NCBI GenBank assembly: GCA_018457135.1
Contig: JAGGDU010000046.1
Coordinates: forward strand, 139,516 to 203,515
Direction: 5' to 3'
Length of the DNA stretch: 64,000 nt
From: Trichodesmium erythraeum GBRTRLIN201
GTDB lineage: Bacteria > Cyanobacteriota > Cyanobacteriia > Cyanobacteriales > Microcoleaceae
Shown here: piece by piece, positions 19,821 to 30,080 of the stretch
Position numbering within the stretch: position 1 is the stretch's first letter
Layout: the number at the start of each line of letters is the position of its first letter
The notes under the pieces: model-generated
Told to the model about the DNA's origin: nothing
The model's input: the letters and a program-made list of their open reading frames with translations, nothing else
Databases searched by the model: none
Translations under genes and position numbers: made by a program

Positions 19821-20756
19821 TTATTTATTAAACCAGACCTGTACAAAATAACCCCAACTACGCCAAATACGACACCTAGTTGTTAATCGTACTCTACTTT
19901 GTGGCCAAAATTGTGCAATAACTCTTTTTAAATTAAGTAAATTCCACAAACTTTCTAGATATTCACGAGTTATGGACTTACCTATTATCTGATCAGCGAT
20001 CGCATCAGACCGGCCTTGCCAATAACTGCGACTCAACAACCATTTAGCATTAATTCTTTCCTTCGGTACCCAATGCTGCACAGACGCTTTAGGGTTGTAA
20101 TAAAACTTCCCACCAAATTGTTCTAAAGTTAAATTTAGTAATAACTCTTCTTGGGATAATAGTTTTTTTCCTTGACGGCCTAACTTTTCATTAAAACCCC
20201 CCACATTTTTGAGAGACTCCTTGGTATATGCCATATTTGCCCCATAGGGAAATTTATTTGTTTTAAACCACTTAGGTTGTGAGCCATAGTCAAGTACAGT
20301 AAAAAAATCCTCCATAGTTTTATCTATCCAGTCTGGTTTAGGAATTTCCCATAACCCATAAATAGGTCCACCAACACATACTGGAGATGGTTTAACCGTT
20401 GTAAAACTATCTAATATCGACTCTAACCATTCCTCACAAGGAATAGCATCATCATCTAAATATGCAACATATTTACCTTTGGCCAGACTTAAACCTAAAT
20501 TACGAGCCCTTGACAGTCCCAGTACTGGTTCATATATATAACGAAAATTAGAATAGTTTTCTTGATAGCGATCGCCTATTTCTTTAGTATTATCCTCAGA
20601 AACATTATCTATAATTAAAACTTCAAAATTTTGATTAGGAAAAGACTGTTTTACCAGTCCTTCTAAAGCTAAAATCAACCTATCAGCTCTATTATGAGTG
20701 CATATAACCACAGAAACTATTGGTTGAATATTTTTTTGAATTTCAATTGAAGACAT
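19821..20756 (-). CDS. Glycosyltransferase family 2
   Basis: 311 residues with a GT-A fold. The nucleotide-binding start is VSVVICTHNRADRLILALEG (~14-33), then VLIIDNVSEDNT. The metal-binding motif is DDD in KYVAYLDDDAIPCEEW, and a downstream acceptor region follows (GGFNEKLGRQGKKLLSQEEL). The C-terminal ~60 residues are basic and lack clear transmembrane helices. GT2 enzymes transfer sugars from nucleotide-sugar donors. The hps-like neighbourhood points to synthesis of the motility polysaccharide. It may correspond to one of the hps glycosyltransferases, but which one cannot be read from sequence. Confidence 0.88.
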   Translation of the reverse strand: MSSIEIQKNIQPIVSVVICTHNRADRLILALEGLVKQSFPNQNFEVLIIDNVSEDNTKEIGDRYQENYSNFRYIYEPVLGLSRARNLGLSLAKGKYVAYLDDDAIPCEEWLESILDSFTTVKPSPVCVGGPIYGLWEIPKPDWIDKTMEDFFTVLDYGSQPKWFKTNKFPYGANMAYTKESLKNVGGFNEKLGRQGKKLLSQEELLLNLTLEQFGGKFYYNPKASVQHWVPKERINAKWLLSRSYWQGRSDAIADQIIGKSITREYLESLWNLLNLKRVIAQFWPQSRVRLTTRCRIWRSWGYFVQVWFNK

Positions 20757-20895
20757 AAATAGTCTAATAAAACTTTTTTCTAGCAGTTTATAAATTGATC
20801 AAGCATGAAGCCATAGAGCAGTAGAGAAAACATCAAAATAAATAGATATTAATAGTTAAAACTTATTATTTACCAATCAAATTAAGCCAAACTAG

Positions 20896-21678
20896 CTAGT
20901 AGCTATTTAAGCTATTATCCTTAATAAAATGTGCGTACTTACTTTTTTTAATTGCTTGAATTAACTCCTCATAATTTTCTACCATTTTTGAAAGATCTAA
21001 TGGCATTAACTTGACCAGATTAGTTTTCACAGGATTTGAGGGTAAATTAAATAATTCTAGAACTTTATCTACAGTTTTTTGATGACATTCCCTGTCAAGC
21101 AGATTCTCCTCATATGTAATACTAATGTGGGGTATTTTCTTCAGTAATTTCTTTTCATACTCTCCCAGTTCTTCGCTATATTGAATCCTTTGAAATACTT
21201 CTTCAATTTCTACCAATATCGGTTTGTACTCCAGTTCACCTTCACAAGAACGGTGGTGAAATTTTTGTTTCAGGCTAGCATTAATATTAGATAGGGCATG
21301 AGCCACTAAATTACTACGAGTTAAATAAATAAACTTATAACCATTTTCATATAGACTAAATAAAAACTTCTCTGGATCGGAAATAGGTTGCACATCTCTA
21401 ACTTGATAACTCAAAAGTTTAAAACCATAAACTCTAGATTTACAACGCAAAGCACATAAGTCTATATAACTACGAGGAAATAAAAGACGATCGTGTAATA
21501 TTTCATAATCACAATGAACTTTATCTTGACTATTTAAGAGGTTTACTAACAGCGTACTACCAGAACGCCCCCTGCCAAAAATTACAAATTTATTTGATGG
21601 TCAAAGTGGTTTTTGCCATAGATATAATCCATAATTACCTATTTCTTTTACGTAACGTTTAAATGCAGATAAACTCAT
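20896..21678 (-). pseudogene. Sulfotransferase gene interrupted by an in-frame TGA
   Basis: From ATG 21678 the frame reads MSLSAFKRYVKEIGNYGLYL..., then a TGA at 21603-21601 (codon 26), and then continues in the same frame with KFVIFGRGRSGSTLLVNLLN, an intact PAPS-binding loop, to a stop at 20896. Without the stop the protein would be 260 residues. The first possible start after the TGA is a TTG at 21450, which would remove the PAPS loop, so a shortened product should be inactive. No frameshift is needed to reconstruct the rest (YGFKLLSYQVRDV, FIYLTRSNLVAHALS). This is a recent nonsense allele, a sequencing error or readthrough. The original codon was probably TGG or CGA. Confidence 0.8.
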
Positions 21679-21706
21679 GTATCTTCCCTAACTGTACAAG
21701 AATTAT

Positions 21707-22756
21707 TTAAGAATAGAAGTTGACAATATTTTCATAAGTTTCTATAGTCTGCTGACCTAATATCGACCATTCTAACTGTTCTAAATTAGCCTGTGGCGAT
21801 CGCCCCTGCTCCAAAGCCCACTCCAAACCTAACTTTAAAACCTCTGTTGTTAACTCCCCTTGATATAATTTTAACCAATTTTGTCCTACCTGTTCCTGTA
21901 ATTCTGCCATCCCTCCCTCCTCAGGTACCAACACAGGACAATTAAAAGAAAGAGCCAATAATGTGCTACCTGAATTTAAAATCTCTTGAAACGGTAAAAC
22001 AACTAAACTTGCAGCCTTAAAATATGTTTGTAACTGTTCATCGGGTATATACCCAAACTTTAACCTCACAGCAAAATCATTTCCTGCTGCCTCAGATATC
22101 TGAGCACCAAGCTCTGGAACTTCTAGCTTACCTGCCACTAACAACATCCAATTTGTGGGCGCCAACTCTCGAAAAATTCTGACCAAATGAGGCACATTTT
22201 TGTAGCAGTCAATGTAACCCAGAAACAAAAGTAAATGGTACTCAGAAGGAATATCTAAATTAGCTCTAGCTGTCTCACAACTTATACTATTAGGGTAAAA
22301 CTCTCGATAATGGCCATGAGGAATAATTGTATGGGGGCGATCGCTCAAATATGTCCATGTCGACATAGCCCACTCTTTGCTTGCTTGACAATGACTGATA
22401 CAACCGTCTACCCGCTTAACGAACTCTGACTGAAACCATGCGGCTAATTGAGGATGTAGTAAACTGTGAGGCCGTCGGTCGTGAATTGTCCAAATAATCT
22501 TTGTTCCTCTAGCCCTAACCCAGTCTATTGCCAAGAGCATAGCTATAGCCCGCAAAGCTGCTACAGCTCGGTTTGGGTGACGCACAATAGTTTCCATTGC
22601 CCAATGAAGATGAAAAATATGGTATTCTTGGCGCAAAAGCTTGCTGAGAGAAAACTCTGTCACCGTAACCCCTTGTTTAACTATTTGAGAATATAACAGC
22701 CAGTTATAGGGATTTTTATGCTTCGTTTTAAATGCTGGCCAAGCAATAACTTTCAT
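21707..22756 (-). CDS. Glycosyltransferase, group 1 / GT4-like
   Basis: 349 residues with GT-B organisation. The N-terminal domain has the acceptor-side strand FHLHWAMETIVRHPNRAV and WTIHDRRPHS. The C-terminal donor domain has LLLFLGYIDCYKNVPHLVRI, LKFGYIPDEQLQTYFKAASL, and the glycine and acidic positions FQEILNSGSTLLALSFNCPV typical of Glycos_transf_1. It is probably cytosolic and membrane-associated, acting on the polysaccharide made by this locus. It lies 66 bp downstream of the hpsE-like gene on the same strand and 28 bp before the interrupted sulfotransferase. Confidence 0.85.
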   Translation of the reverse strand: MKVIAWPAFKTKHKNPYNWLLYSQIVKQGVTVTEFSLSKLLRQEYHIFHLHWAMETIVRHPNRAVAALRAIAMLLAIDWVRARGTKIIWTIHDRRPHSLLHPQLAAWFQSEFVKRVDGCISHCQASKEWAMSTWTYLSDRPHTIIPHGHYREFYPNSISCETARANLDIPSEYHLLLFLGYIDCYKNVPHLVRIFRELAPTNWMLLVAGKLEVPELGAQISEAAGNDFAVRLKFGYIPDEQLQTYFKAASLVVLPFQEILNSGSTLLALSFNCPVLVPEEGGMAELQEQVGQNWLKLYQGELTTEVLKLGLEWALEQGRSPQANLEQLEWSILGQQTIETYENIVNFYS

Positions 22757-22822
22757 CTAAATTTAAATTAACTAATATTTGTATTTGAGTAATTTCATTC
22801 AAACTACCCTAGATGCTATGGC

Positions 22823-23791
22823 TTAATATTGATTTTTTTCTAAATCTGCGAAATAACCATTTTTCCACAGATAAAAAGGACTAATTAAACTATTAATATA
22901 TAACTCTAATTCACAAGCTGCTACTAGATCTGTTCCTAACTTTAAATTATATTTAAGTAAATGACAGATAATTTTCCGAGTATCATTAGCCATATAAGCC
23001 AATAAAACTAATTGTTTTAACCAAGACTTAACCCCTAACATTCGAGTTACATAACGACTCAAACCAATACCACAGAAAAAACTAATTAAATAATCTTTTT
23101 CCAATCTATTTTTAGGAATTTTGTGAGTTACCTCCATGCTCGGATTATACCAAATTTCCCAACCTGCTTGTTGAATATAACCAATAGTTTCTGTATCCTC
23201 ACCTGTTAACATTGAACCTGGTTTTCTACCACTCAAAATACAGTGCTTTGGAACACTTTCTAACCAAGCTTTCTTCCGAATTACTAATCCTGCGGACGGA
23301 GGTATTACTTTTGATTTAGGTTTATATAGTAATGGTTTACCCCCCCTTTCAGTAATAGCAAAAAATGGTTGAATTCGATTAAAATTAGGAGGTAATTTTC
23401 CCTCAAAATCTCCATGTATTTGACTAGCATAAGCACCTGCTTTGGGATATTTTTGAGCAAACTCATAAGCTGCTGCAACCCAATTTTCTGCAGGAATATT
23501 ATCATCATCTAGAAAACCAATTAAAGGAGAAATTGCTACTTGAACAGCCTTTTTTCTAGCAAAACCTGCTCCTTGTTTCTCCTCAAAAAAATATTTTAAT
23601 CTATTTTCTTGATGCCAGTTTTTTTGATATTCTCTAATGACTTGTTCTGTATTATCTTGGCTGTTATTGTCTACAACAATTACTTCCCACGATAATTTCT
23701 CTGTATTGATTTGAGAATTTAGTTTTTCTAGAACTAATGGTAATTTTTCTGCGCCATTGTAAGTAGGAATTGCAATAGTAAAATCAATCAT
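22823..23791 (-). CDS. hpsE: HpsE-like glycosyltransferase (GT2)
   Basis: 322 residues, GT2 fold. The opening is FTIAIPTYNGAEKLPLVLEK with VIVVDNNSQDNTEQV. The metal-binding segment is LIGFLDDDNIPAENW, with later GEDTETIGYIQQAGWEIWYN. The start closely resembles proteins annotated HpsE in filamentous cyanobacteria (short N-terminus, INTEKLSWEVIVVDNNS). It is the most upstream gene of the minus-strand block, with hpsA and the pseudopilins downstream. The likely role is assembly of the hormogonium or gliding polysaccharide. The name rests on remembered similarity and context. Confidence 0.68.
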   Translation of the reverse strand: MIDFTIAIPTYNGAEKLPLVLEKLNSQINTEKLSWEVIVVDNNSQDNTEQVIREYQKNWHQENRLKYFFEEKQGAGFARKKAVQVAISPLIGFLDDDNIPAENWVAAAYEFAQKYPKAGAYASQIHGDFEGKLPPNFNRIQPFFAITERGGKPLLYKPKSKVIPPSAGLVIRKKAWLESVPKHCILSGRKPGSMLTGEDTETIGYIQQAGWEIWYNPSMEVTHKIPKNRLEKDYLISFFCGIGLSRYVTRMLGVKSWLKQLVLLAYMANDTRKIICHLLKYNLKLGTDLVAACELELYINSLISPFYLWKNGYFADLEKNQY

Positions 23792-24713
23792 AATTGTCTA
23801 TTTTCAATATTTAAGTAATTGTATCATTGAAAACCTATTAAACTAATACAATAATAGTATATTTTCGTAAACTACTAATTCAATATAGAGCTTTTTAGGA
23901 AAAACCAAAGCTTGATAATTTTTGATTAAGCAAACTTGATATCTTCCCCACCCCAAGACAATAGCTATGGCAACAGTATTCTAGTTAAATTGAAATTGTA
24001 TAGTTAAAATCCCTAAAAACAAAATTTTCTTTTCCAGAACTTAATTTTTAGAAGTCTTCAATAATACTCATTCTCAAAACTTTTGAACTTAGCACTTTGA
24101 ATAGAGGTAAGGACTTTATATCTAACAGATTTAGGTCTTTAAAAGCAGGGGAAAAATAAACCTCAATAAAATTAATATTCTCCCAGCTCACAATTATCAA
24201 AAAAGTTATTCGGTCTAGTGTATTAATTACTTAATCATTGAAGTTTTACCTAAGCATAAAATTAATACATAGGAATTAATATCATACCAAAGATAAAAAA
24301 AATAATCTTATAATAATCAGGATAAACTAAGAAAATATAATCAGATTTTCCTTTCATTAAAAAAGGAACATTCAAGGGAACATAATAATGTTTAAACTAT
24401 TTATTTTGACCCCTAAGTACTTTTTCCTAACTTAACAGTAGCAGCCATTCATCAAAGAGTCAAATCCTGATATTTCTGGCATAAAATATATACAATTGAC
24501 TTATATAAAGCTCCCTTTAGATCAATTGCCGATGAGATAAAAAATTAAAATCCCTAGCAGTTATCTCCAGCAATAACCTAATATTTAAAGACAAGTTAAA
24601 ATAGACATTGATCCCCTGTTTTAACAACTTTTAGAATCTATGGGACTTTAGTCCGTGAAGAGTCAAAGTTGATAATAACAGGGCTAAATTAGACCGTTAC
24701 AGGAACAGAAACA
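23792..24713. other. Intergenic region between rpmB and hpsE-like gene
   Basis: 922 bp, AT-rich, with no ORF of substance. It must contain the promoter of the minus-strand polysaccharide block. The rpmB-proximal end carries a stem-loop (24614-24683). Confidence 0.5.
24614..24683 (-). terminator. Stem-loop downstream of rpmB
   Basis: Near-perfect inverted arms CCCTGTTTTAACAACTTT (from 24614) and AAAGTTGATAATAACAGGG (to 24683), with an inner GGAC-TTTA-GTCC hairpin at ~24642-24653. It lies 30 bp beyond the rpmB stop and could end the rpmB transcript. It lacks a strong U-run. Confidence 0.55.
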
Positions 24714-24950
24714 TTAAAACTTATTCAAGTCAATACCAGCTTGTTTGGCCATAGCTTGTATGCCTTTGCTTTGTAAAGTTTTGATAGCTTTGGTAGATAA
24801 TTTTAGCTTCACCCACTTCTTACCTTGTGGCCACCACACTTTTTTCCACTGGAGATTTGCGTGTTGTAATTTGTGGGTACGAATATGGGAGTGAGAAACT
24901 GAATAGCCATTATTAGCTTTTTTTCCAGTTAATTGACACTTACGACTCAT
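24714..24950 (-). CDS. rpmB: 50S ribosomal protein L28
   Basis: 78 residues. Begins [20 protein letters not shown], with [20 protein letters not shown] and an ending typical of bacterial L28. It is a small basic structural protein of the large ribosomal subunit. Length is normal. It stands alone, with spacers of 0.9 kb and 0.8 kb on either side. A possible ribosome-binding AGGATC lies before the ATG. Confidence 0.97.
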   Translation of the reverse strand: MSRKCQLTGKKANNGYSVSHSHIRTHKLQHANLQWKKVWWPQGKKWVKLKLSTKAIKTLQSKGIQAMAKQAGIDLNKF

Positions 24951-25719
24951 GGTGTGATCCTAATAATTTAATGACAATATTTCTATTGTATAGGGCTTTA
25001 ACTATTACTGATTTGGTAACATTTAGTGATGTAAATTGATATATACCGATATGGCATACTAATCAAGCTTAACTGATTGTAGTATAATTAGATAATAAAA
25101 GTAGTTTGTAGTGTGAAGCTAGCCCACTAAGTAATTTAATTCCTGATAGCTTCTCTAAACGCCTGGCCATATAATTCAACTTCTGTGAGCGCCGCTCCAC
25201 CAAGGCGATGTAAGTACTTAAAAGCATCTACAAATTTTTACAGTAGGCATTGGGAGATACCGCCTCAGTAAATTAATTTCACTATGTATCGTTAATAATT
25301 ATTAGTACTCAAAGTATGGGGAAATAAGATATCAAAAATATTATCGAAAATGTCATCGAAAAATTTAGCTTAAAGCCAAGAGCTTCATAGATAAATATAT
25401 TAGTCATTAGTCCTGGGTGCGGAGTCCAAGACAAAAAATTAATGTACAAGGTTAAAGTAAACTATCCCTATCGTCCTGGTGGAAGGGAAGCAAGAGGAGA
25501 AGGTAAAGCAGTCTGAGAGAGCGCGGAGCTTTGGGATAGGAAAACATTAACCTGTAAAGGGGCTTTGGCTCCCAAGAAATTCTCCCATGGCTAATAGCTG
25601 GGGAGGACATTAATGTAATGTAGAGCTTCTCCCGAAAGTACCTCAAGGTAAACTGCTTGTCCCCGCCCTATGCTTAGACTGCTAGATAGAATTTTCAGCC
25701 CCAAAAGACTTAGTAAAAT
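24951..25719. other. Intergenic region with a GC-richer island
   Basis: 769 bp between htpG and rpmB, with no recognisable gene. About 25440-25690 is clearly richer in G+C than the surrounding spacer and has short inverted repeats (TCTCCC...GGGGAGGA around 25585-25608). It could be a structured RNA or a mobile-element remnant. The open frame 25452-25646 (minus) is not convincing. Confidence 0.4.
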
Positions 25720-27729
25720 CTAGACTGCATGTTCTGTTAATTTAGTCAATACTTTATTAGACCGTTCGATAAATTCTTTCATCCCCTCAGCACCAAAACC
25801 TTTCTGTGCTATTAGGGCTAAATCATAAACATGATAACAAATTTCTTTTGCTAATTCTGCTGATGGAGATTCTCCACTGCCTTGAATAATACTACCCTGA
25901 TTAATATTAGCAAGATTCTGAATTAGCGGGTGGGCTGTATTAACTAACAAAACGTGGTCTTCGGGAAATTCTGTTTTTTCCTGTTGGAATAAAGCTGTCA
26001 TGTCCCGTAGCCTTCGCATTGCTTCTGGTAATAATACTATTGCTGGAGGAGTAGTTTTGGCATCTTCTGATTTTAATGCCTGAGCTTTAACATTTACTTT
26101 TGGTTTATTGAGGGCTTTTTCAAATAACTCTTTAATTTGTTCGCTGCGAGTTTTATTAGTAGTTGGGTCAACTATTTCGGATTGATTTTCTTTATCAATT
26201 AAAGTATCATCTAAATCTGAATCAACCCTAGAAAATTTAACATCTTGATATTCTCTTTCTAGGAAGCTAATAAAGTGAGTATCTATGAAAGAGTCAAGGA
26301 ATAAAACTTCTAACCCTTGGTTTTTATGTAGCTCTACATAAGTTGCTTGAGATGCTGGTTCAGTACAATAATAAACCCGGTTTTCATGACGTTCTTTATT
26401 ACGTTCTAAATATTCTTTGAGAGTTGTGTAATAAAAACCTTGTTGGTCAGTATTTTTAACTTCAGAAGTTTCTGGAGCTACTTCTTGCCAAACATCTTCT
26501 CCTTCTGCTTGTACTTCTACTGCTGGTTTAGCTTCAGTTTCAGTTGTTTCCTCTTTATTTAATTGGGCTGTAGTGCGGAAAATTACAATATCTTCTACTT
26601 GCTTTTTAAACTTATCATCATTGAGGGCACCAAACTTAACAAATGTACCAACATCTTGCCAACCACTAATATATTTATCCCGCTCATCACGATAAAGTTC
26701 TTTGAGGCGATCGCCTACTTTTTTAGCTATATAATCTGCAATTCTCCTAACAGTTCTATTGCTTAATAAAGAACTCCGAGAAACATTTAAAGGAATATCT
26801 GTACTATCAATTACTCCTCGTAATGGCATTAAAAATTTAGGAATAATTTCCTCACAATGGTCAGTAACAAATACTTGATTACAGAACAATTTAATATTGC
26901 CTTGAGTAACATCTACATCTGGCTTTAATTTAGGAAAATAAAGAATGCCATTAACAATAAAAGGGTAATCAGTATTAAGATGAACCCATAAAAGAGGATC
27001 TTCTTGAAAAGGATAAAGATGACGATATAATTCTAAATAATCATCTTTAGTCACATTCTGAGTAGACTCTCGCCATATTGCTTTATGTTTATTAACTTCT
27101 TCACCCTCAAATTTGATGGGCACTGGCATAAAATCACAGTAAGTCTTAATTAACTGATTTATGCGAGTAGATTCAATATATTCTTTTTCTTCATCTTGGA
27201 GGGTTAAGGTAATAGTTGTACCTCGTTCTGTACGAGTTGAATTTGATATTTCAAATTCAGGAGAACCGTCACAACTCCAATGAACAGCTTGGGCTCCTTC
27301 TTGATAGGAAAGGGTGTCAATTTCTACCTTTTTGGCTACCATAAAAGAGGAGTAAAAACCCAAACCAAAATGACCGATAATGGCGTCATTCTCACTACCT
27401 TTATATTTTTCTATAAATTCTTCGGCACTAGAAAAAGCAACTTGATTAATGTATTTTTTAATCTCATCGGTAGTCATACCAATACCATTATCGGTAATGG
27501 AAATACTTTGATTATCTTTATCTATTTTGATTTCTATTTCTGGGTTAGTAACATCACCACTATACTCTCCAGTTCTAGCCACCATTTTTAGTTTGGCAAT
27601 AGCATCTACACCATTAGATACTAATTCTCTTAAGAAAATTTCATGGTCGGTATAAAGAGATTTTTTGATAATTGGGAAGATATTTTCAGTATGAATACTG
27701 ATTTGACCTTTTTCTAGTGTTGTAGCCAT
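25720..27729 (-). CDS. htpG: Chaperone HtpG (Hsp90)
   Basis: 669 residues. The N-terminal GHKL ATPase domain carries the Bergerat-fold motifs: FLRELVSNGVDAI, DNGIGM (~80) and the lid glycine motif IGHFGLGFYSSFMVA. The middle domain includes LPLNVSRSSLLSNRTVRRIA. The C-terminal dimerisation domain ends in TKLTEHAV without the eukaryotic EEVD tail. Hsp90 folds clients in an ATP-driven cycle in the cytosol; in cyanobacteria it is linked to heat tolerance and phycobilisome assembly. An acidic/Glu-rich insert around residues 385-420 (EETTETEAKPAVEVQAEGED) is longer than in E. coli HtpG. Confidence 0.97.
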   Translation of the reverse strand: MATTLEKGQISIHTENIFPIIKKSLYTDHEIFLRELVSNGVDAIAKLKMVARTGEYSGDVTNPEIEIKIDKDNQSISITDNGIGMTTDEIKKYINQVAFSSAEEFIEKYKGSENDAIIGHFGLGFYSSFMVAKKVEIDTLSYQEGAQAVHWSCDGSPEFEISNSTRTERGTTITLTLQDEEKEYIESTRINQLIKTYCDFMPVPIKFEGEEVNKHKAIWRESTQNVTKDDYLELYRHLYPFQEDPLLWVHLNTDYPFIVNGILYFPKLKPDVDVTQGNIKLFCNQVFVTDHCEEIIPKFLMPLRGVIDSTDIPLNVSRSSLLSNRTVRRIADYIAKKVGDRLKELYRDERDKYISGWQDVGTFVKFGALNDDKFKKQVEDIVIFRTTAQLNKEETTETEAKPAVEVQAEGEDVWQEVAPETSEVKNTDQQGFYYTTLKEYLERNKERHENRVYYCTEPASQATYVELHKNQGLEVLFLDSFIDTHFISFLEREYQDVKFSRVDSDLDDTLIDKENQSEIVDPTTNKTRSEQIKELFEKALNKPKVNVKAQALKSEDAKTTPPAIVLLPEAMRRLRDMTALFQQEKTEFPEDHVLLVNTAHPLIQNLANINQGSIIQGSGESPSAELAKEICYHVYDLALIAQKGFGAEGMKEFIERSNKVLTKLTEHAV

Positions 27730-29879
27730 AGTTTATCTATTTTATCTAGTTGAACATTGTAAGTCTTCAGCTATTAGCTATTAGTTATTAATTTTTCATC
27801 ATACCAAAAGGGAATTATCCTTCAAGGAGTGGAGTATAATGAAATTGGACATTTGATTACCTTAGTAAGTTATTACATTCGATTATTTGGTGGCTATTTC
27901 CAGGTAATTCCATAAGGGAAATGCTAATAGCTAAAAGCTTACCTCAATACTATTTTATGATTGTGATTTATGGAGTGTTTTTTTTAAACAGGGATTGTAC
28001 CAAATATCTGATTCGGATTTCACTACCTAGGAAACTATACTATAATAGGTAGTGGTTTGAAATAACTAAATATTTTTATAAGTATTTAAATTAATTAATT
28101 TCATATCTACAGGACCTAAACAAAGACACTAAATATATTTACGGCAAATAGAGCAATACCTAGCTATTTTTTTTGTGCGATCGCGCTCTATTGAGCAAAA
28201 ACTTTTCCTAAGCATTTAGCTATCAGCTATCATACCCAGAGTTATTTTATTCTAATTTATGACTCGTTGTGCATTAACAAAAATATGTTTTTTATAAATA
28301 AAATAGATGAATCAATTTATCAAAGATAGTAAAACCTTAATTTGATTATAGAATGAAACTTGAGAATAATACTGTACTTTTATAGTAATCTTTAATTGGG
28401 TATGATTAAGTAATAAAACTTTGCTCTCAAATCAAGTCTAAAACTACAAAAATATATGTGTTAATCACAACCATAAGTAACTAGTTTTTTGAGAAATTTA
28501 ATAGGTAATTTTTATTAAATTCTTGTTATTTTAAAAAAAGTAATTTATCTTTAATATTTAGTTCTAAAAATAAAATTATCACGGAATCAAATGAGGTCGA
28601 ATTAAATGATAACTTAATTAGATTTTATATCTTTTTACTAATAGTGTGATTACGATTTATGATGGGCTAGGACGGGATTTACTGGGGAAAGCTAAATTTA
28701 TTTTAGAATCTATTGAAGTAATTGATAGCAGTCGAAGCAAAGATTATGATTTAATGATTTAAAAACCATTTAGGAAAGATTATATCTTATCCTTATAGCA
28801 TAGCTATGACTGAAGACAAAAATTTATTAGTGCTATTGATGGTGGAATGAGTATTATCAAGTAAGTTTTATATTTAAGGTTAGTAGTAATATTATTAATA
28901 TTTAGTTATATAGAAGAAAAGAAACTGGGGATATAAAAGTAAAAATAGGTGCTCAAAAGGAGATAATCCCAAAATACTAGATTTAGAACAATTTCTTTGA
29001 ATTTGTCCACATTTTAGGGACGCATTTATAGAATGTTTCTCAAAAAGAAACAGCACCCTTTCATTTTCTCCTGAATTAAATAAAGCTGCCACATAGAAAA
29101 TTAATGGGATTATTAATTATTATAGTTTTCCGAGTAAGAATGAAACATTTTTGTAGCCAAAAATATTTTACAGCAACAAAACCTCGTCTCAATTTAAACC
29201 AGAAAGACTATATTTTTAGTTCCTTAGATGAGATTGTTTAATGATACTTAATCATCAATTATCAATATTCTGCACTGAATTCAAAACTATACTTACTATT
29301 AAAAGGGCTTATACTCTATTAGTATTTGAAAGTGCTGCTATTAGAAAAAAACTATTATAAACACTTATTATTAGAAGTTAGTTATAATAAATTGAAAAAG
29401 GTTGTTAGGTGGTAACCTTAATGAAGTTAGTTTAACTGATAGCTGATAAACAAAGACAAAATAAGACTTCAATTTATAACATAAAAATTAGTAAAAATTT
29501 GTAGCTTGGTTAAATATTTATACTAAACGAATTCTCTTTAATTTATCTTGATGAGGAGTCGAATTATCAGAGAAATATTAAGTATAAATACTGACTGAAT
29601 TGTTAACCCCTATTGACCACTATAATTTTATTTTAAGTTTTGATTTTTGAGTTTTGATTTTTGAGTTTTGATTTTTGAGTTTTGACTTTTAAATTTTGAC
29701 TTGTATTTTAATACTATATTTTGTCGTGCTTAATTGAGGTGATATGGAGATTTGGTATAATACAAAACCGACAACAATGGTTATGAGTAAGTCCTGTAAC
29801 AAAAAAAACCACCAAAACAAGATATAAATCTCATCTGGTGGTCAAAAAATAAGGAGTAACCATGGAAAAAAAGAAAATT
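27730..29879. other. Long intergenic region (2.1 kb)
   Basis: AT-rich spacer between htpG and nifT. There is one short open segment on the plus strand (28646-28762, containing YDGLGRDLLGKAKFILESI) that could be a gene scrap of unknown family, and a 14-bp tandem repeat at 29637-29692. Nothing else supportable seen. Confidence 0.5.
29637..29692. repeat. 14-bp tandem repeat, ~4 copies
   Basis: Units GTTTTGATTTTTGA at 29637, 29651 and 29665 are identical. A fourth at 29679 diverges. It sits ~190 bp downstream of the nifT stop. Confidence 0.85.
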
Positions 29880-30080
29880 TTAGTCTAATCTCTTAGCTTC
29901 TATTGTTGTGGGTAATTTTTCTGGTTGGTCTTTAGGGATAGATAATTCCCAACCATTTCCTAAAGTTAAAATTTTATTGTCTCCCTCAATTTTTTGTGAG
30001 ACAACTTCTTCTTCCAAGTCTTTCTTAGCAACATAAACTTCTAATTTTCCTGCTTCATTATTGCGTAACATTACTTTCAT
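29880..30080 (-). CDS. nifT: NifT/FixU family nitrogen-fixation protein
   Basis: 66 residues. MKVMLRNNEAGKLEVYVAKK, DLEEEVVS, LGNGWELSIP and a C-terminus ending EAKRLD match the small NifT/FixU family at its usual length. NifT is found in many nif clusters; its function is poorly defined and mutants usually have a mild or no phenotype. Its ATG overlaps the nifZ stop by four bases (ATGA), indicating translational coupling. It is the last gene of the minus-strand nif arm. Confidence 0.88.
   Translation of the reverse strand: MKVMLRNNEAGKLEVYVAKKDLEEEVVSQKIEGDNKILTLGNGWELSIPKDQPEKLPTTIEAKRLD

Noticed and set aside
21601-21603. TGA in the sulfotransferase as a selenocysteine codon
   Set aside because: No SECIS-like hairpin seen right after it, the position is not a known Sec site, and sulfotransferases do not use Sec.
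25452-25646. 64-codon minus-strand frame in the GC-richer island
   Set aside because: No recognisable domain and no start signal; kept only as part of the island noted in findings.
28646-28762. 38-codon plus-strand segment containing YDGLGRDLLGKAKFILESI
   Set aside because: Looks somewhat protein-like but too short, no family recognised; listed only as a possible scrap.
28895-29092. 65-codon minus-strand frame
   Set aside because: No recognisable content or start context in a 2-kb gene-free stretch.
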